From: an uncultured Clostridia bacterium
GTDB taxonomy: Bacteria > Bacillota > Clostridia > Oscillospirales > UBA644
Reading direction: 5' to 3'
Length of the DNA: 58,261 nucleotides
Assembly: GCA_948443805.1 (NCBI GenBank)
Contig: CAOJUB010000011.1
Span: 1-58,261 of the forward strand
The notes beneath the pieces are model-generated. The model was given only the letters and a program-made list of their open reading frames with translations, searched no databases and was not told the origin of the DNA. Shown here one piece after another: positions 16,992 to 25,347 of this stretch (position 1 is its first letter; every line of letters begins with the position of its first letter). The translations under genes were made by a program, and so were the position numbers.

Positions 16992-19310
16992 ATGAAACCG
17001 CAGTTATGTTCAAGGTGTAAAAAACACATCGCCGTTGTTTATCTGGCTCGCTATGAAGGTGAAAAGGTGATCAACGAGGGATTGTGCTTGAAGTGCGCCA
17101 AAGAGATGGGGCTTCCTGCAAACCAGATTCCGTTTCTCGGAGATATTACGGAGGAATCGCTTGATGCCATGGATCAGGAGGTAACCTCAATGATTGATTC
17201 GTTCGGCGGCGGCTCGGAAGAAGATTTGTTTTCCGAAGATGGCAGCCCAAATTCTCCGGTTGATTTTTTAAAGCGGTTTATGGCCAAGGGGCCGGGAGCA
17301 GAACCGGTTGAAGAACCGGATTCTTCCGGGCAAAAAGATTCTGTGAAAAGTGAAAAAACAGGCGGTAAGGCGAAAAAGGAAGAAAAACCGCAGCGGCCGA
17401 AATATTTGGATATGTATTGCCAGAATTTGACGGAACGGGCGCGGCAGAATAAAATAGATGCGGTGATTGGCAGGGAAAAGGAGATTTTCCGGGTGATTCA
17501 AATTCTTTCCCGCAGAACAAAAAATAACCCCTGTCTGATCGGTGAGCCGGGGGTCGGAAAAACGGCGATCGCCGAAGGAATTGCGCTGAAAATTGCGCAG
17601 AACGATGTTCCGGAAAAATTAAGCGATAAAGAAATTTATCTTCTCGATATTACTTCGCTGGTTGCGGGAACGCAGTTCCGCGGACAGTTTGAAAGTCGGG
17701 TGAAAGGGCTTCTTTCAGAGATCAAAAAAGCGGGAAACGTGATTTTGGTTATCGATGAAGTCCATATGCTTGTCGGCACCGGAGATTCAGAAGGAACCAT
17801 GTCTGCCGCCAATATGCTGAAACCTGCGTTATCCAGAGGGGAAATACAGGTTATCGGCGCAACGACGCTGAACGAATACCGCAAATATATCGAAAAAGAT
17901 TCGGCGCTGGAGCGCCGGTTTCAGACGGTTGTTGTAGAGGAACCTTCCCTGAGCGAAGCCGTTGATATGATCAAGGGAATAAAAAAATATTATGAAGCCT
18001 ATCATCATATCCGGATTCCGATGATGGTCGTTCAGAAAGCCGTTGAACTTTCCGAGCGTTATATTTCCGACCGTTATCTGCCGGATAAAGCAATTGACCT
18101 TCTTGACGAGGCTTGTTCGAATGCGATTCTGCGGAATCCGCTTTATTCCGATTTGTATAAAATCGAAAAGGAAATCACGGCGATACAGTCCGAGATTGAG
18201 GAAACGGAAAGCAAACCGGAACGGGATGAGCAGGATTATAAAAATCTGGCCGATCTCAAAGCCCGGGAAGCCCGGACGCTGGACCGGAAAAAAGCGGTGG
18301 AGGCAACAATCAGCGAGATTGATATTTCAATCGATGATTTGGTTTCTGTGATCGAGCTGTGGACCGGAATTCCGGCCTCTAAAGTAAAGGCGCAGGAAAC
18401 CGAGAAGCTGATGAATTTAGAACAGACCCTTTCTTCCCGGATTATCGGGCAGGAAAAAGCGATCGCTTCCATCGCCGCCGCCGTCAGAAGAGGTCGGGTA
18501 TCTCTGCTTCCGCGAAAACGGCCGATTTCGTTTATTTTTACCGGGCCTACCGGCGTTGGTAAAACGGAATTGGTGAAAATTCTGGCAAAAGAATTGTTTG
18601 ATTCTCCTGAAACGCTTATCCGGCTGGATATGAGTGAATTTATGGAAAAACATTCGGTTTCCCGTATTATCGGCGCGCCGCCGGGATATATCGGATATGA
18701 CGACGGCGGTCAGCTGACCGAAAAGATTCGCAGAAAACCGTATTCTGTTATTTTATTTGATGAGATCGAAAAAGCGCATCCCGATGTCCTGAATATCCTT
18801 TTGCAGGTTCTTGACGACGGCCGGATTACCGATACGCATGGGAAAACCGTTTCTTTTGAACATGCGGTCATCGTGATGACGTCCAATGCCGGTTCTAATC
18901 TGAAAACCGGTTCTGCCGGATTCGGAAAAAGCCAGAACGAGATTTCCGAGGAGAAAACAAAGCGCGCGCTTGCCGAATTTCTGCGTCCGGAATTTCTGAA
19001 TCGCGTGGATGAAATTATTGCTTTTTTACCGCTGCCCCGCGAGCTGTTTGAAAAAATTGTTGAAATTCATCTCAACGAGTTGATTGCCGGTCTGAACGAG
19101 AAGGAGATTTCCGTAACGTATTCTCCGGAAGCTTTACAGCTTCTTGCTGAAAAATCCTACAGCCCCGAACATGGCGCAAGGAATGTCCGCCGGGTTTTGC
19201 AGCGGGAGATCGAAGACCGTGCTGTTAGTGAGATCTGTAAAAGCGGTGCGAATATCACTTCGTTGGATATTTCCACCGCTGACGGAAATTTATCGGTTGC
19301 AGTGAAATAG
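16992..19310 (+). CDS. Clp ATPase with N-terminal zinc-binding motif (ClpE/ClpC-like)
   Basis: 772 residues from the ATG at 16992. An AAA+ unfoldase that would feed proteins to ClpP. The N-terminus has C6-x2-C9 and C32-x2-C35, a zinc ribbon like that of ClpE, in place of the double Clp-N repeat. Then comes an acidic linker, a first ATPase domain (Walker A GEPGVGKT at 184-191, Walker B VIDEVHML), a middle coiled-coil region (about 400-440), a second ATPase domain ([21 protein letters not shown]) and the C-terminal D2-small domain. AGFG in the loop after MTSNAGS is a candidate ClpP-binding tripeptide. A TTG at 16947 would add 15 residues without a ribosome binding site. Its likely adaptor MecA is encoded at 9094-9648. 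Confidence 0.9.
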   Translation: MKPQLCSRCKKHIAVVYLARYEGEKVINEGLCLKCAKEMGLPANQIPFLGDITEESLDAMDQEVTSMIDSFGGGSEEDLFSEDGSPNSPVDFLKRFMAKGPGAEPVEEPDSSGQKDSVKSEKTGGKAKKEEKPQRPKYLDMYCQNLTERARQNKIDAVIGREKEIFRVIQILSRRTKNNPCLIGEPGVGKTAIAEGIALKIAQNDVPEKLSDKEIYLLDITSLVAGTQFRGQFESRVKGLLSEIKKAGNVILVIDEVHMLVGTGDSEGTMSAANMLKPALSRGEIQVIGATTLNEYRKYIEKDSALERRFQTVVVEEPSLSEAVDMIKGIKKYYEAYHHIRIPMMVVQKAVELSERYISDRYLPDKAIDLLDEACSNAILRNPLYSDLYKIEKEITAIQSEIEETESKPERDEQDYKNLADLKAREARTLDRKKAVEATISEIDISIDDLVSVIELWTGIPASKVKAQETEKLMNLEQTLSSRIIGQEKAIASIAAAVRRGRVSLLPRKRPISFIFTGPTGVGKTELVKILAKELFDSPETLIRLDMSEFMEKHSVSRIIGAPPGYIGYDDGGQLTEKIRRKPYSVILFDEIEKAHPDVLNILLQVLDDGRITDTHGKTVSFEHAVIVMTSNAGSNLKTGSAGFGKSQNEISEEKTKRALAEFLRPEFLNRVDEIIAFLPLPRELFEKIVEIHLNELIAGLNEKEISVTYSPEALQLLAEKSYSPEHGARNVRRVLQREIEDRAVSEICKSGANITSLDISTADGNLSVAVK

Positions 19311-19334
19311 GTGTTTGAGAAAGGGGAGACTCCC

Positions 19335-19691
19335 GTGGTTTCTATCAGTAAAAACGAAATTTACATCATGGATATTCTTTGGTCAAACCGCGGGGAAGCT
19401 TCGGCAAAGGATATTGCTCAGCTTTTGCAGCGGCAGCTTTATTGGTCAAAAACTACGGTGTATACCATGCTGAATCGGTTGATTCGCAAAGGAGCAGTCG
19501 AACGGATCGATCCCGGGTTTATCTGCCGTTCGCTGTGCGACCGCGATGCGCTTCGCTATGCAGAGACCGATGCGCTGATTGACCGTTTTTACAATGGCTC
19601 TCTTTCCGATTTTGTTGAAGAATATCTGCTCAGGCAGGAGATATCTCCTCAGGAAAAGGTATTGATCAAACGCCTGATCGAAAAGTTATAG
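19335..19691 (+). CDS. BlaI/MecI/CopY family transcriptional repressor
   Basis: 118 residues, a winged-helix DNA-binding protein (about 5-75, with WSKTTVYTMLNRLIRKGAVERI) and a helical dimerisation tail. Family members repress beta-lactamase, PBP2a or copper genes and are inactivated by cleavage. The start is GTG at 19335 with AGGGGAG at 19321-19327. It lies 24 bases behind the Clp gene and ahead of a terminator, so it is the last gene of that transcript. No BlaR1 sensor protease or resistance gene is present in the window, so the target is unknown. Confidence 0.85.
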   Translation: MVSISKNEIYIMDILWSNRGEASAKDIAQLLQRQLYWSKTTVYTMLNRLIRKGAVERIDPGFICRSLCDRDALRYAETDALIDRFYNGSLSDFVEEYLLRQEISPQEKVLIKRLIEKL

Positions 19692-19700
19692 ATATTTTTA

Positions 19701-19733
19701 AGCAAACAGGCGGAATTGTTCCGCCTGTTTGCT
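19701..19733 (+). terminator. Rho-independent terminator after the BlaI-type gene
   Basis: 15-bp perfect stem (19701-19715 with 19719-19733), three-base loop, then TTTGTTT. It ends the cluster that began near 9910. Confidence 0.9.
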
Positions 19734-19753
19734 TTTGTTTCTGAAAGAAAACA

Positions 19754-19774
19754 AACCGGTCATGCCGGCCGGTT
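19754..19774 (+). other. Small GC-rich hairpin with T-tract in the tmcAL leader
   Basis: AACCGG (19754-19759) pairs with CCGGTT (19769-19774), and CTTCTTTTTT follows. An alternative CCGG/CCGG pairing within the loop is possible. It lies 40 bases before the tmcAL ribosome binding site and could be a second, weaker terminator or an attenuator. Confidence 0.35.
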
Positions 19775-19812
19775 CTTCTTTTTTATATCGATACGACAAT
19801 GGGAGTTTTTAT

Positions 19813-21012
19813 ATGAAAAACATCGCCGGGATTATCGCGGAATACAATCCGTTTCATAATGGGCATGATTATCAGCTTCAGCAGGTGAAAAAAGCCGGAG
19901 CGGAGGGGATTGTTATTTGTATGAGCGGCAATTATGTGCAGCGCTGTGAACCGGCTTTGCTCGAAAAGCACCGCCGTGCCGAAATTGCAGTGAAAAACGG
20001 CGCCGATCTGGTTTTGGAACTGCCGTTTCCGTATCATATTCTTTCGGCTGAGGCTTTTGCATCAGCCGGCGTTCGGCTGCTATCTTCTACCGGTGTTGTT
20101 TCATCGCTTTATTTCGGCGGGGAAGAAGCGGAAATTCCTCTTTTGGAAGACAGCTATCGGGCGCTTTGTGAAGCGGAATCCTGCGGAGATATTTCGGCGC
20201 TGATGAAAAGCGGGATGTCCTTTCCCCGTGCGAGAGCGGCGGCAATGAGGCGGCGCGGCGCTTTGTTCGTTCCCGAAAAACCCAATGATATTTTGGCTTT
20301 CGAGTATTGGAAAGCCATTCAAAAACAACAGTCTCCCATCCGCCCGGTTCTGCTTCGTCGGATTGGGGATTATCATGCGGACACCCCTTCCGGTAATTTT
20401 TTGTCCGCTTCGGGTATCCGTTCCCGTTTGACTGCGGGCGAAGAGGTTGCCTCTTATTTGCCGGAAAGTTCTTACCGGAGGATTTGTGAAGCCAAAAAAA
20501 ATCATACGCTGGTTTTTCCGGAGCGGTTTGATCCGATCCTTTTTTCGGGTCTTCTTCGGGCTGCTTCCGAACCGGAATTTTTGCAGGAAAGATTTGTGGG
20601 GATTTCAGAAGGATTGCAGAACCGGATTGTTGCCGCTGCCGAAAGGTGCGTTGCTTCGGGGAAATGCAGTCTTCGGTCGCTCTGTGAAGAGGCAGGGACG
20701 AAACGGTATACAGACTCGGCCATCCGCCGTGCGGTCTATTCTCTGTTTTTCCGCCTGCATACGCCGGTGTATCCGCCTTCTTATCTTCATGTTCTTGCTT
20801 TTAATGAAAAGGGGCGGATGCTTCTCCGCGCGATGAAAGATACGGCGCTTCTTCCTGTTTTTCATACGCTTCCCGCCGCTTCAAAAGCAGAATACCAGAA
20901 AGTGATAAATAAAGAAATTTTCGCTGATAACTTATATGCACTTCTTTCCGGAGACCGGGAGTTTGGTATAAACGGATATACGGCCAATTCTGTTTTTGTC
21001 GGAAATTTTTGA
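19813..21012 (+). CDS. tmcAL: tRNA(Met) cytidine acetate ligase (nucleotidyltransferase family)
   Basis: 399 residues. TmcAL activates acetate with ATP to form N4-acetylcytidine at the wobble base of elongator tRNA-Met. The N-terminal nucleotidyltransferase motif GIIAEYNPFHNGH and the following CMSGNYVQRCEPALLEKHRRA are the family hallmarks; RRIGDYHADTPSGNFLSASGIR (about 183-204) is also conserved. The frame can be extended upstream, but the ATG at 19813 has GGGAG before it and begins exactly at the family N-terminus. It stands alone between two terminators. Confidence 0.92.
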   Translation: MKNIAGIIAEYNPFHNGHDYQLQQVKKAGAEGIVICMSGNYVQRCEPALLEKHRRAEIAVKNGADLVLELPFPYHILSAEAFASAGVRLLSSTGVVSSLYFGGEEAEIPLLEDSYRALCEAESCGDISALMKSGMSFPRARAAAMRRRGALFVPEKPNDILAFEYWKAIQKQQSPIRPVLLRRIGDYHADTPSGNFLSASGIRSRLTAGEEVASYLPESSYRRICEAKKNHTLVFPERFDPILFSGLLRAASEPEFLQERFVGISEGLQNRIVAAAERCVASGKCSLRSLCEEAGTKRYTDSAIRRAVYSLFFRLHTPVYPPSYLHVLAFNEKGRMLLRAMKDTALLPVFHTLPAASKAEYQKVINKEIFADNLYALLSGDREFGINGYTANSVFVGNF

Positions 21013-21019
21013 TGTGCTG

Positions 21020-21053
21020 AAAAACCCGTTCCTATTTTCAGGAACGGGTTTTT
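21020..21053. terminator. Bidirectional terminator between tmcAL and the ABC exporter
   Basis: Perfect 13-bp stem (21020-21032 with 21041-21053) with an eight-base loop, flanked by A-run and T-run so that it works in both directions for the convergent genes ending at 21012 and 21065. Confidence 0.9.
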
Positions 21054-21064
21054 GTTTACAAGGT

Positions 21065-22921
21065 TCAATTCGGAATATTGCTGTCTTCGGTTTCCCGGCG
21101 GAACTGGGTCATATAGAGTTCCCAATAGGGTCCTTTGTTTTTCAGCAGTTCTTCATGGTTTCCTTTTTCTGCAATACGGCCGTCTTTGAGTACCAGAATT
21201 GCATCGGCGTCCCGGATGGTGGAAAGCCTGTGGGCTATGATAAAGGAGGTTCTACCTGACATCAGAGCAATCATGGCCTGCTGGATATGCATTTCCGTAC
21301 GGGTGTCGATCGAAGACGTCGCTTCATCCAGTATCAGAATTTTCGGGTCGGCAAGCACGGCTCTTGCAATGGCGATCAGCTGTCGCTGCCCCTGGCTGAG
21401 GTTTGCGCCCTGCTCACTCAGCGCCGTGTTATAACCGTCCGGCATCCGGCTGATAAACGAATGTGCATTCGCCGTTTTTGCCGCGGCAATAATCTCTTCA
21501 TCGCTGGCGTCAAGTTTTCCGTAACAGATATTATCCCGGATGGTACCGCTGAAAAGTACGGTATCCTGAAGAACAATACCAATAGTTTCGCGCAGGGAAG
21601 ATTTTTGAATTTTTTCAATGTTGATATCATCAAGCGTAATGGTACCGCTGTTGATGTCGTAAAACCGGGTAATCAGGTTGACAACGGTGGTTTTTCCTGC
21701 GCCTGTTGGCCCAACAAGAGCGATTTTCATCCCCGGTTTTACATTCAGTGAGAAATTTTTGAGCACCAGCGTATTTTTATTGTAGCCGAAATTTACATTT
21801 TCAAAATCGACCTTTCCGGTGATTTCCGGAAGATTCAGCAGGATGTTGCCGCTGTCGCTTTCCGGTTTCTGATCCATAATGTCAAAAACCCGTTCTGCGC
21901 CGGCAATTGCCGACTGGATGGTGTTATATTGGTTTGCCAGTTCGTTGATCGGCCTGGAAAACTGTTTGGAATATTGAATAAATGCCTGAATGGTTCCGAT
22001 GGTAATCTGTCCGGACCACGCCATCCAACCGCCGGAAATGGCCACAAGAACAAAGCTCAGGTTGCTGATTACGTTCATCAGCGGTCCTAAAAGACCGGAG
22101 AAAATCTGCGCCTTGATGCTGTATTCCCGCAGATGCTGATTGATTGCGTCAAACTGTTCCACGGCAATTTCTTCGCGGGAAAAGGCCGCTACGGTTTTCT
22201 GTCCGGTAACCATTTCTTCAATATGGCCGTTCAGTTCGCCGAGCGAGGTTTGCTGTTTGGAAAAGTATTTCCGGGTTCGGACGGTGATTCCTTTTGCCAG
22301 AAGAATTCCTGCGGGAACGGCAAGAACGGTAATCAGCGTCATCAGCGGGCTGTAATACAGCATAAAAGCAAGCGAACCGATCACCGAGATTCCGTTGGTA
22401 AAAATGGCCGTAACGCTTTGCGATAAGGTATTGGAGATGTTATCGATATCATTGGTCAGGCGGCTCATCAGGTCGCCGTGTGCATGCGTGTCAAAATATT
22501 TTACCGGCAGCGTTTCAATTTTGGCAAACAAATCGCGCCGCAGAATTTTAACCGTGTATTGTGACAGAGAGGCGGAAATAATTCCCGAAGCGGCGTTGAA
22601 AACAACGGTGACCAGCGTCAGTATCCCGAGAAAAATCAGCGTTTGGATCAGTTTAGAACCATTGATACTGCCGACTGTGACCTTTTCGGCGATCGCATCA
22701 ATGGCGTCCGCCTGCAGCATGGGGGAGAGAAGCGTCAGGACTGAAGTGAGGATTACAAGCCCCAGCAGCGCGATCAAGAGCAGTTTGTTTTTGCTGATAT
22801 AGCGGAGGAGCCGCTTGACGGTTCCCTTGACATTTTTTGCCTTTTCTTTCGGGGTGAATTTTCCGCCGGGGCCCCGTTTCCCCGGGCCCATCGGCATGGG
22901 TTTGGGATGGTTACCGGACAT
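21065..22921 (-). CDS. ABC multidrug-type exporter, half transporter with canonical ATPase site
   Basis: 618 residues: a Pro/Gly/Lys-rich N-terminus (1-25), six membrane spans (about 35-325) and an ATPase domain (about 370-610). Walker A GPTGAGKTT, Walker B KILILDEATSSID with the catalytic Glu, and H-loop FIIAHRLST are intact; the signature is LSQGQ rather than LSGGQ. It pairs with the upstream half transporter whose Walker B Glu and switch His are replaced, which makes a heterodimer with one active and one degenerate site. The ATG at 22921 is chosen for GGAGG upstream; it overlaps the partner gene by 11 bases, so translation is coupled. Substrate is unknown. Confidence 0.92.
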   Translation of the reverse strand: MSGNHPKPMPMGPGKRGPGGKFTPKEKAKNVKGTVKRLLRYISKNKLLLIALLGLVILTSVLTLLSPMLQADAIDAIAEKVTVGSINGSKLIQTLIFLGILTLVTVVFNAASGIISASLSQYTVKILRRDLFAKIETLPVKYFDTHAHGDLMSRLTNDIDNISNTLSQSVTAIFTNGISVIGSLAFMLYYSPLMTLITVLAVPAGILLAKGITVRTRKYFSKQQTSLGELNGHIEEMVTGQKTVAAFSREEIAVEQFDAINQHLREYSIKAQIFSGLLGPLMNVISNLSFVLVAISGGWMAWSGQITIGTIQAFIQYSKQFSRPINELANQYNTIQSAIAGAERVFDIMDQKPESDSGNILLNLPEITGKVDFENVNFGYNKNTLVLKNFSLNVKPGMKIALVGPTGAGKTTVVNLITRFYDINSGTITLDDINIEKIQKSSLRETIGIVLQDTVLFSGTIRDNICYGKLDASDEEIIAAAKTANAHSFISRMPDGYNTALSEQGANLSQGQRQLIAIARAVLADPKILILDEATSSIDTRTEMHIQQAMIALMSGRTSFIIAHRLSTIRDADAILVLKDGRIAEKGNHEELLKNKGPYWELYMTQFRRETEDSNIPN

Positions 22922-24665
22922 CTTCAACACCTCCCAATCCGACCTGAGAATCATAAATATCCCGATAGATGTCGCTGGTTTCCAGCAATTCTTCATGGGT
23001 TCCCGCTGCGGCGATTTTTCCCTGATCCAGAACAACGATCCGGTCTGCGGACATGACCGACGAAATTCTCTGTGCGATAATGATCAGCGTCATATCGTTC
23101 AGATTTTCTTTCAGCGCTTTTTGCAGCCGGGCTTCGGTGCCCATATCCAATGCGGACGTACTGTCGTCCATAATCATGATTTTCGGTTTTTTTAGAATAG
23201 CGCGGGAAATCGAAAGCCTTTGCTTTTGGCCGCCGGAAAGCGAGAGCCCCCGTTGCCCGAGAACCGTTTCATAACCGTCGGCAAAGGAACTGACAAAATC
23301 GTCGGCCTGTGCAATTTTAGCCGCTTTAACAGCCTCTTCATCAGTAGCGTCGGGATTTCCCCATTTAATGTTTTCCATAATGGTTCCGGAGAAAAGCACC
23401 GCTTCCTGCAAAACCATGCCGATTTCGGAACGGAGCGAAGCGGTGGCATATTCCCGGACATCGTGTCCGTCGATTTTTACGGCGCCGACCGTTACGTCAT
23501 AGAACCGGGGAATCAGATTGACCAGCGTTGATTTTCCCGACCCCGTTGCGCCGAGAAAGGCGACAAATTCGCCTTTTTTTATTTCGAGATTGATGCCCTG
23601 CAGAACGGAGTCTCCGGCGGCTTCCGGATAGCTGAAGGAGACGTTTTCAAAAGAAACCGTGCCTTCGGTAACAGAGAGAACGCTTGTTTCGTTTCTGTCA
23701 ATTGAAGATTCTGTGTTCAGCACTTCCCGCACTCTTTTGGCCGAAACCTGCGCGCGGGATACCATCATGAACATCATCGACATCATCATCAGCGACATTA
23801 AGGCCTGGGTCATATAGGTAACAACTGACATGACTTGCCCGACTTCGAGCGAAGCGGCGTCCACCTCTTTTCCGCCGATAAAAATAACGGCAATCACCGT
23901 TCCGTTCATAAACAGAATCATCAGCGGGCTGACAACCGACATCAGCCGCATGGCTTTCAGCATAATAGACGTCAGGGAATCGTTAGCCTTGTCAAACCGC
24001 TGTTTCTCATGTTTTTCTCGGGTGAAAGCCTTGACTACGCGAACGCCTGCGAGATTCTCCTGAAAAACGGCGTTGAGGGTATCGATACCGGTTTGCATTT
24101 TATTGAAAAACGGCGTTGCTATTTTCATAATTACGCCGATCAGAAGCAGCATGACCGGCAGCGATACCAATAAAATCAGCCCGAATTTCAGGTTGATCGA
24201 CAGTGCCATGAAAATGCCGCCGAAACAAAGCAGCGGCGTGCGGATAAACATACGCAGCGCCATCATCAGTAAGTTTTGCAGCTGTGTAACATCGTTTGTC
24301 AGCCTGGTTACAAGCGAACCGGTTGAAAATTTATCGGTTTCCGCAAAAGAAAAGGACTGCACTTTCCGGAACAGATCCGAGCGGAGATCTGCGCCGAAAT
24401 TCTGAGAGGCTTTACTTGAAAAATAGGTGCATCCCATGCCGCCGGCAACACCGATGAGCGCACAGATTACCATTTTAAGAGAAGTCCACAAAATAACGCT
24501 TAAATTTCCGGTAACCGCGCCGTCGCTCATCGCCAGAATTCCATCGTCCACAATTGTGGACATCAGGGTCGGCTGGGCAAGGTCCATAGAAACTTCCACA
24601 ACCATTGCCAGCGGCGCGAGGATCATCCAGAGAAGGTACGGTTTCATATATTTTCTGAGTTTCAT
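22911..24665 (-). CDS. ABC multidrug-type exporter, half transporter with degenerate ATPase site
   Basis: 584 residues: six membrane spans (about 12-310) and an ATPase domain (about 340-580). Walker A GATGSGKST and signature LSLSGGQKQR are normal, but Walker B reads IMIMDDSTSALD, with Asp in place of the catalytic Glu, and the H-loop reads IIIAQRISS, with Gln in place of His. These two changes mark the non-hydrolysing partner of heterodimeric exporters such as TM287/288 and BmrCD. The ATG at 24665 is preferred to the TTG just before it. It is the first gene of the pair and lies 37 bases after engB, so the order lon-engB-exporter may form one transcript. Confidence 0.92.
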   Translation of the reverse strand: MKLRKYMKPYLLWMILAPLAMVVEVSMDLAQPTLMSTIVDDGILAMSDGAVTGNLSVILWTSLKMVICALIGVAGGMGCTYFSSKASQNFGADLRSDLFRKVQSFSFAETDKFSTGSLVTRLTNDVTQLQNLLMMALRMFIRTPLLCFGGIFMALSINLKFGLILLVSLPVMLLLIGVIMKIATPFFNKMQTGIDTLNAVFQENLAGVRVVKAFTREKHEKQRFDKANDSLTSIMLKAMRLMSVVSPLMILFMNGTVIAVIFIGGKEVDAASLEVGQVMSVVTYMTQALMSLMMMSMMFMMVSRAQVSAKRVREVLNTESSIDRNETSVLSVTEGTVSFENVSFSYPEAAGDSVLQGINLEIKKGEFVAFLGATGSGKSTLVNLIPRFYDVTVGAVKIDGHDVREYATASLRSEIGMVLQEAVLFSGTIMENIKWGNPDATDEEAVKAAKIAQADDFVSSFADGYETVLGQRGLSLSGGQKQRLSISRAILKKPKIMIMDDSTSALDMGTEARLQKALKENLNDMTLIIIAQRISSVMSADRIVVLDQGKIAAAGTHEELLETSDIYRDIYDSQVGLGGVEDVR

Positions 24666-24702
24666 CAAGCCTGATTTCCTTTCATCGGATTATAACGCTG
24701 GG

Positions 24703-25317
24703 TCAGCAGTCGGTTTCCTCCTCGGCAGTTTCTTCGTTTTCTGTTACGTCTTCAATGATTTGCCGGACTGCGTCGACGCCTTCGCCGGTTTCGGAAGAAA
24801 AAGGGATGACGCTGACGCCGAATAGGGAGGAGAAACGTTCTGTCTGTTCCGCCGCCTGTTTTTTTGAAAGTTTATCAGCTTTCGTTGCCGCAACGGCGAA
24901 CAGGGTTTGTTTGCTCATGAGGTATTCATACATCAGCTTATCGTTTTCGGTCGGTTCGTGGCGGATATCTACAAGCATGAAAATCATGCGGATATCGCGG
25001 TCAAGAAGAAAATATTCGTCGATCAGGCTGCCCCAGTCGCGGCGCTGCTCCTTTGACCGGTCGGCAAAGCCGTAACCGGGCAGGTCGACAAGAAAGATTT
25101 TCTTATCAATATCAAAAAAATTAATGGAAATTGTTTTTCCAGGCTTTGAACTGGTTTTTGCCAGGGCTTTCCGGTTCAGAATTTTATTAATCATCGAGGA
25201 TTTTCCGACATTGGAACGGCCGACAAACAATATTTCGGGTCGCTTTTCCAGTGCAAGTTTGTTTTTTTTCCCAAACCAGCTGGTAACAAATTCAGCGTTA
25301 TGATAATTGATTTTCAT
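24703..25317 (-). CDS. engB: Ribosome biogenesis GTPase EngB (YsxC/YihA)
   Basis: 204 residues, the usual size. EngB is an essential GTPase that assists assembly of the 50S subunit. G1 is GRSNVGKSS (about 33-41), the switch region has SKPGKT, G3 is DLPGYG, G4 is TKAD and G5 is around FSSETG. The C-terminal ENEETAEEETDC is an acidic tail. AAAGGA precedes the ATG. It follows lon by 30 bases; the lon-ysxC pair is also adjacent in Bacillus subtilis, so the arrangement is old and the genes are probably co-transcribed. Confidence 0.95.
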   Translation of the reverse strand: MKINYHNAEFVTSWFGKKNKLALEKRPEILFVGRSNVGKSSMINKILNRKALAKTSSKPGKTISINFFDIDKKIFLVDLPGYGFADRSKEQRRDWGSLIDEYFLLDRDIRMIFMLVDIRHEPTENDKLMYEYLMSKQTLFAVAATKADKLSKKQAAEQTERFSSLFGVSVIPFSSETGEGVDAVRQIIEDVTENEETAEEETDC

Positions 25318-25347
25318 AAAAATCCTTTCCTTTTTCCGTTCCTTGGT

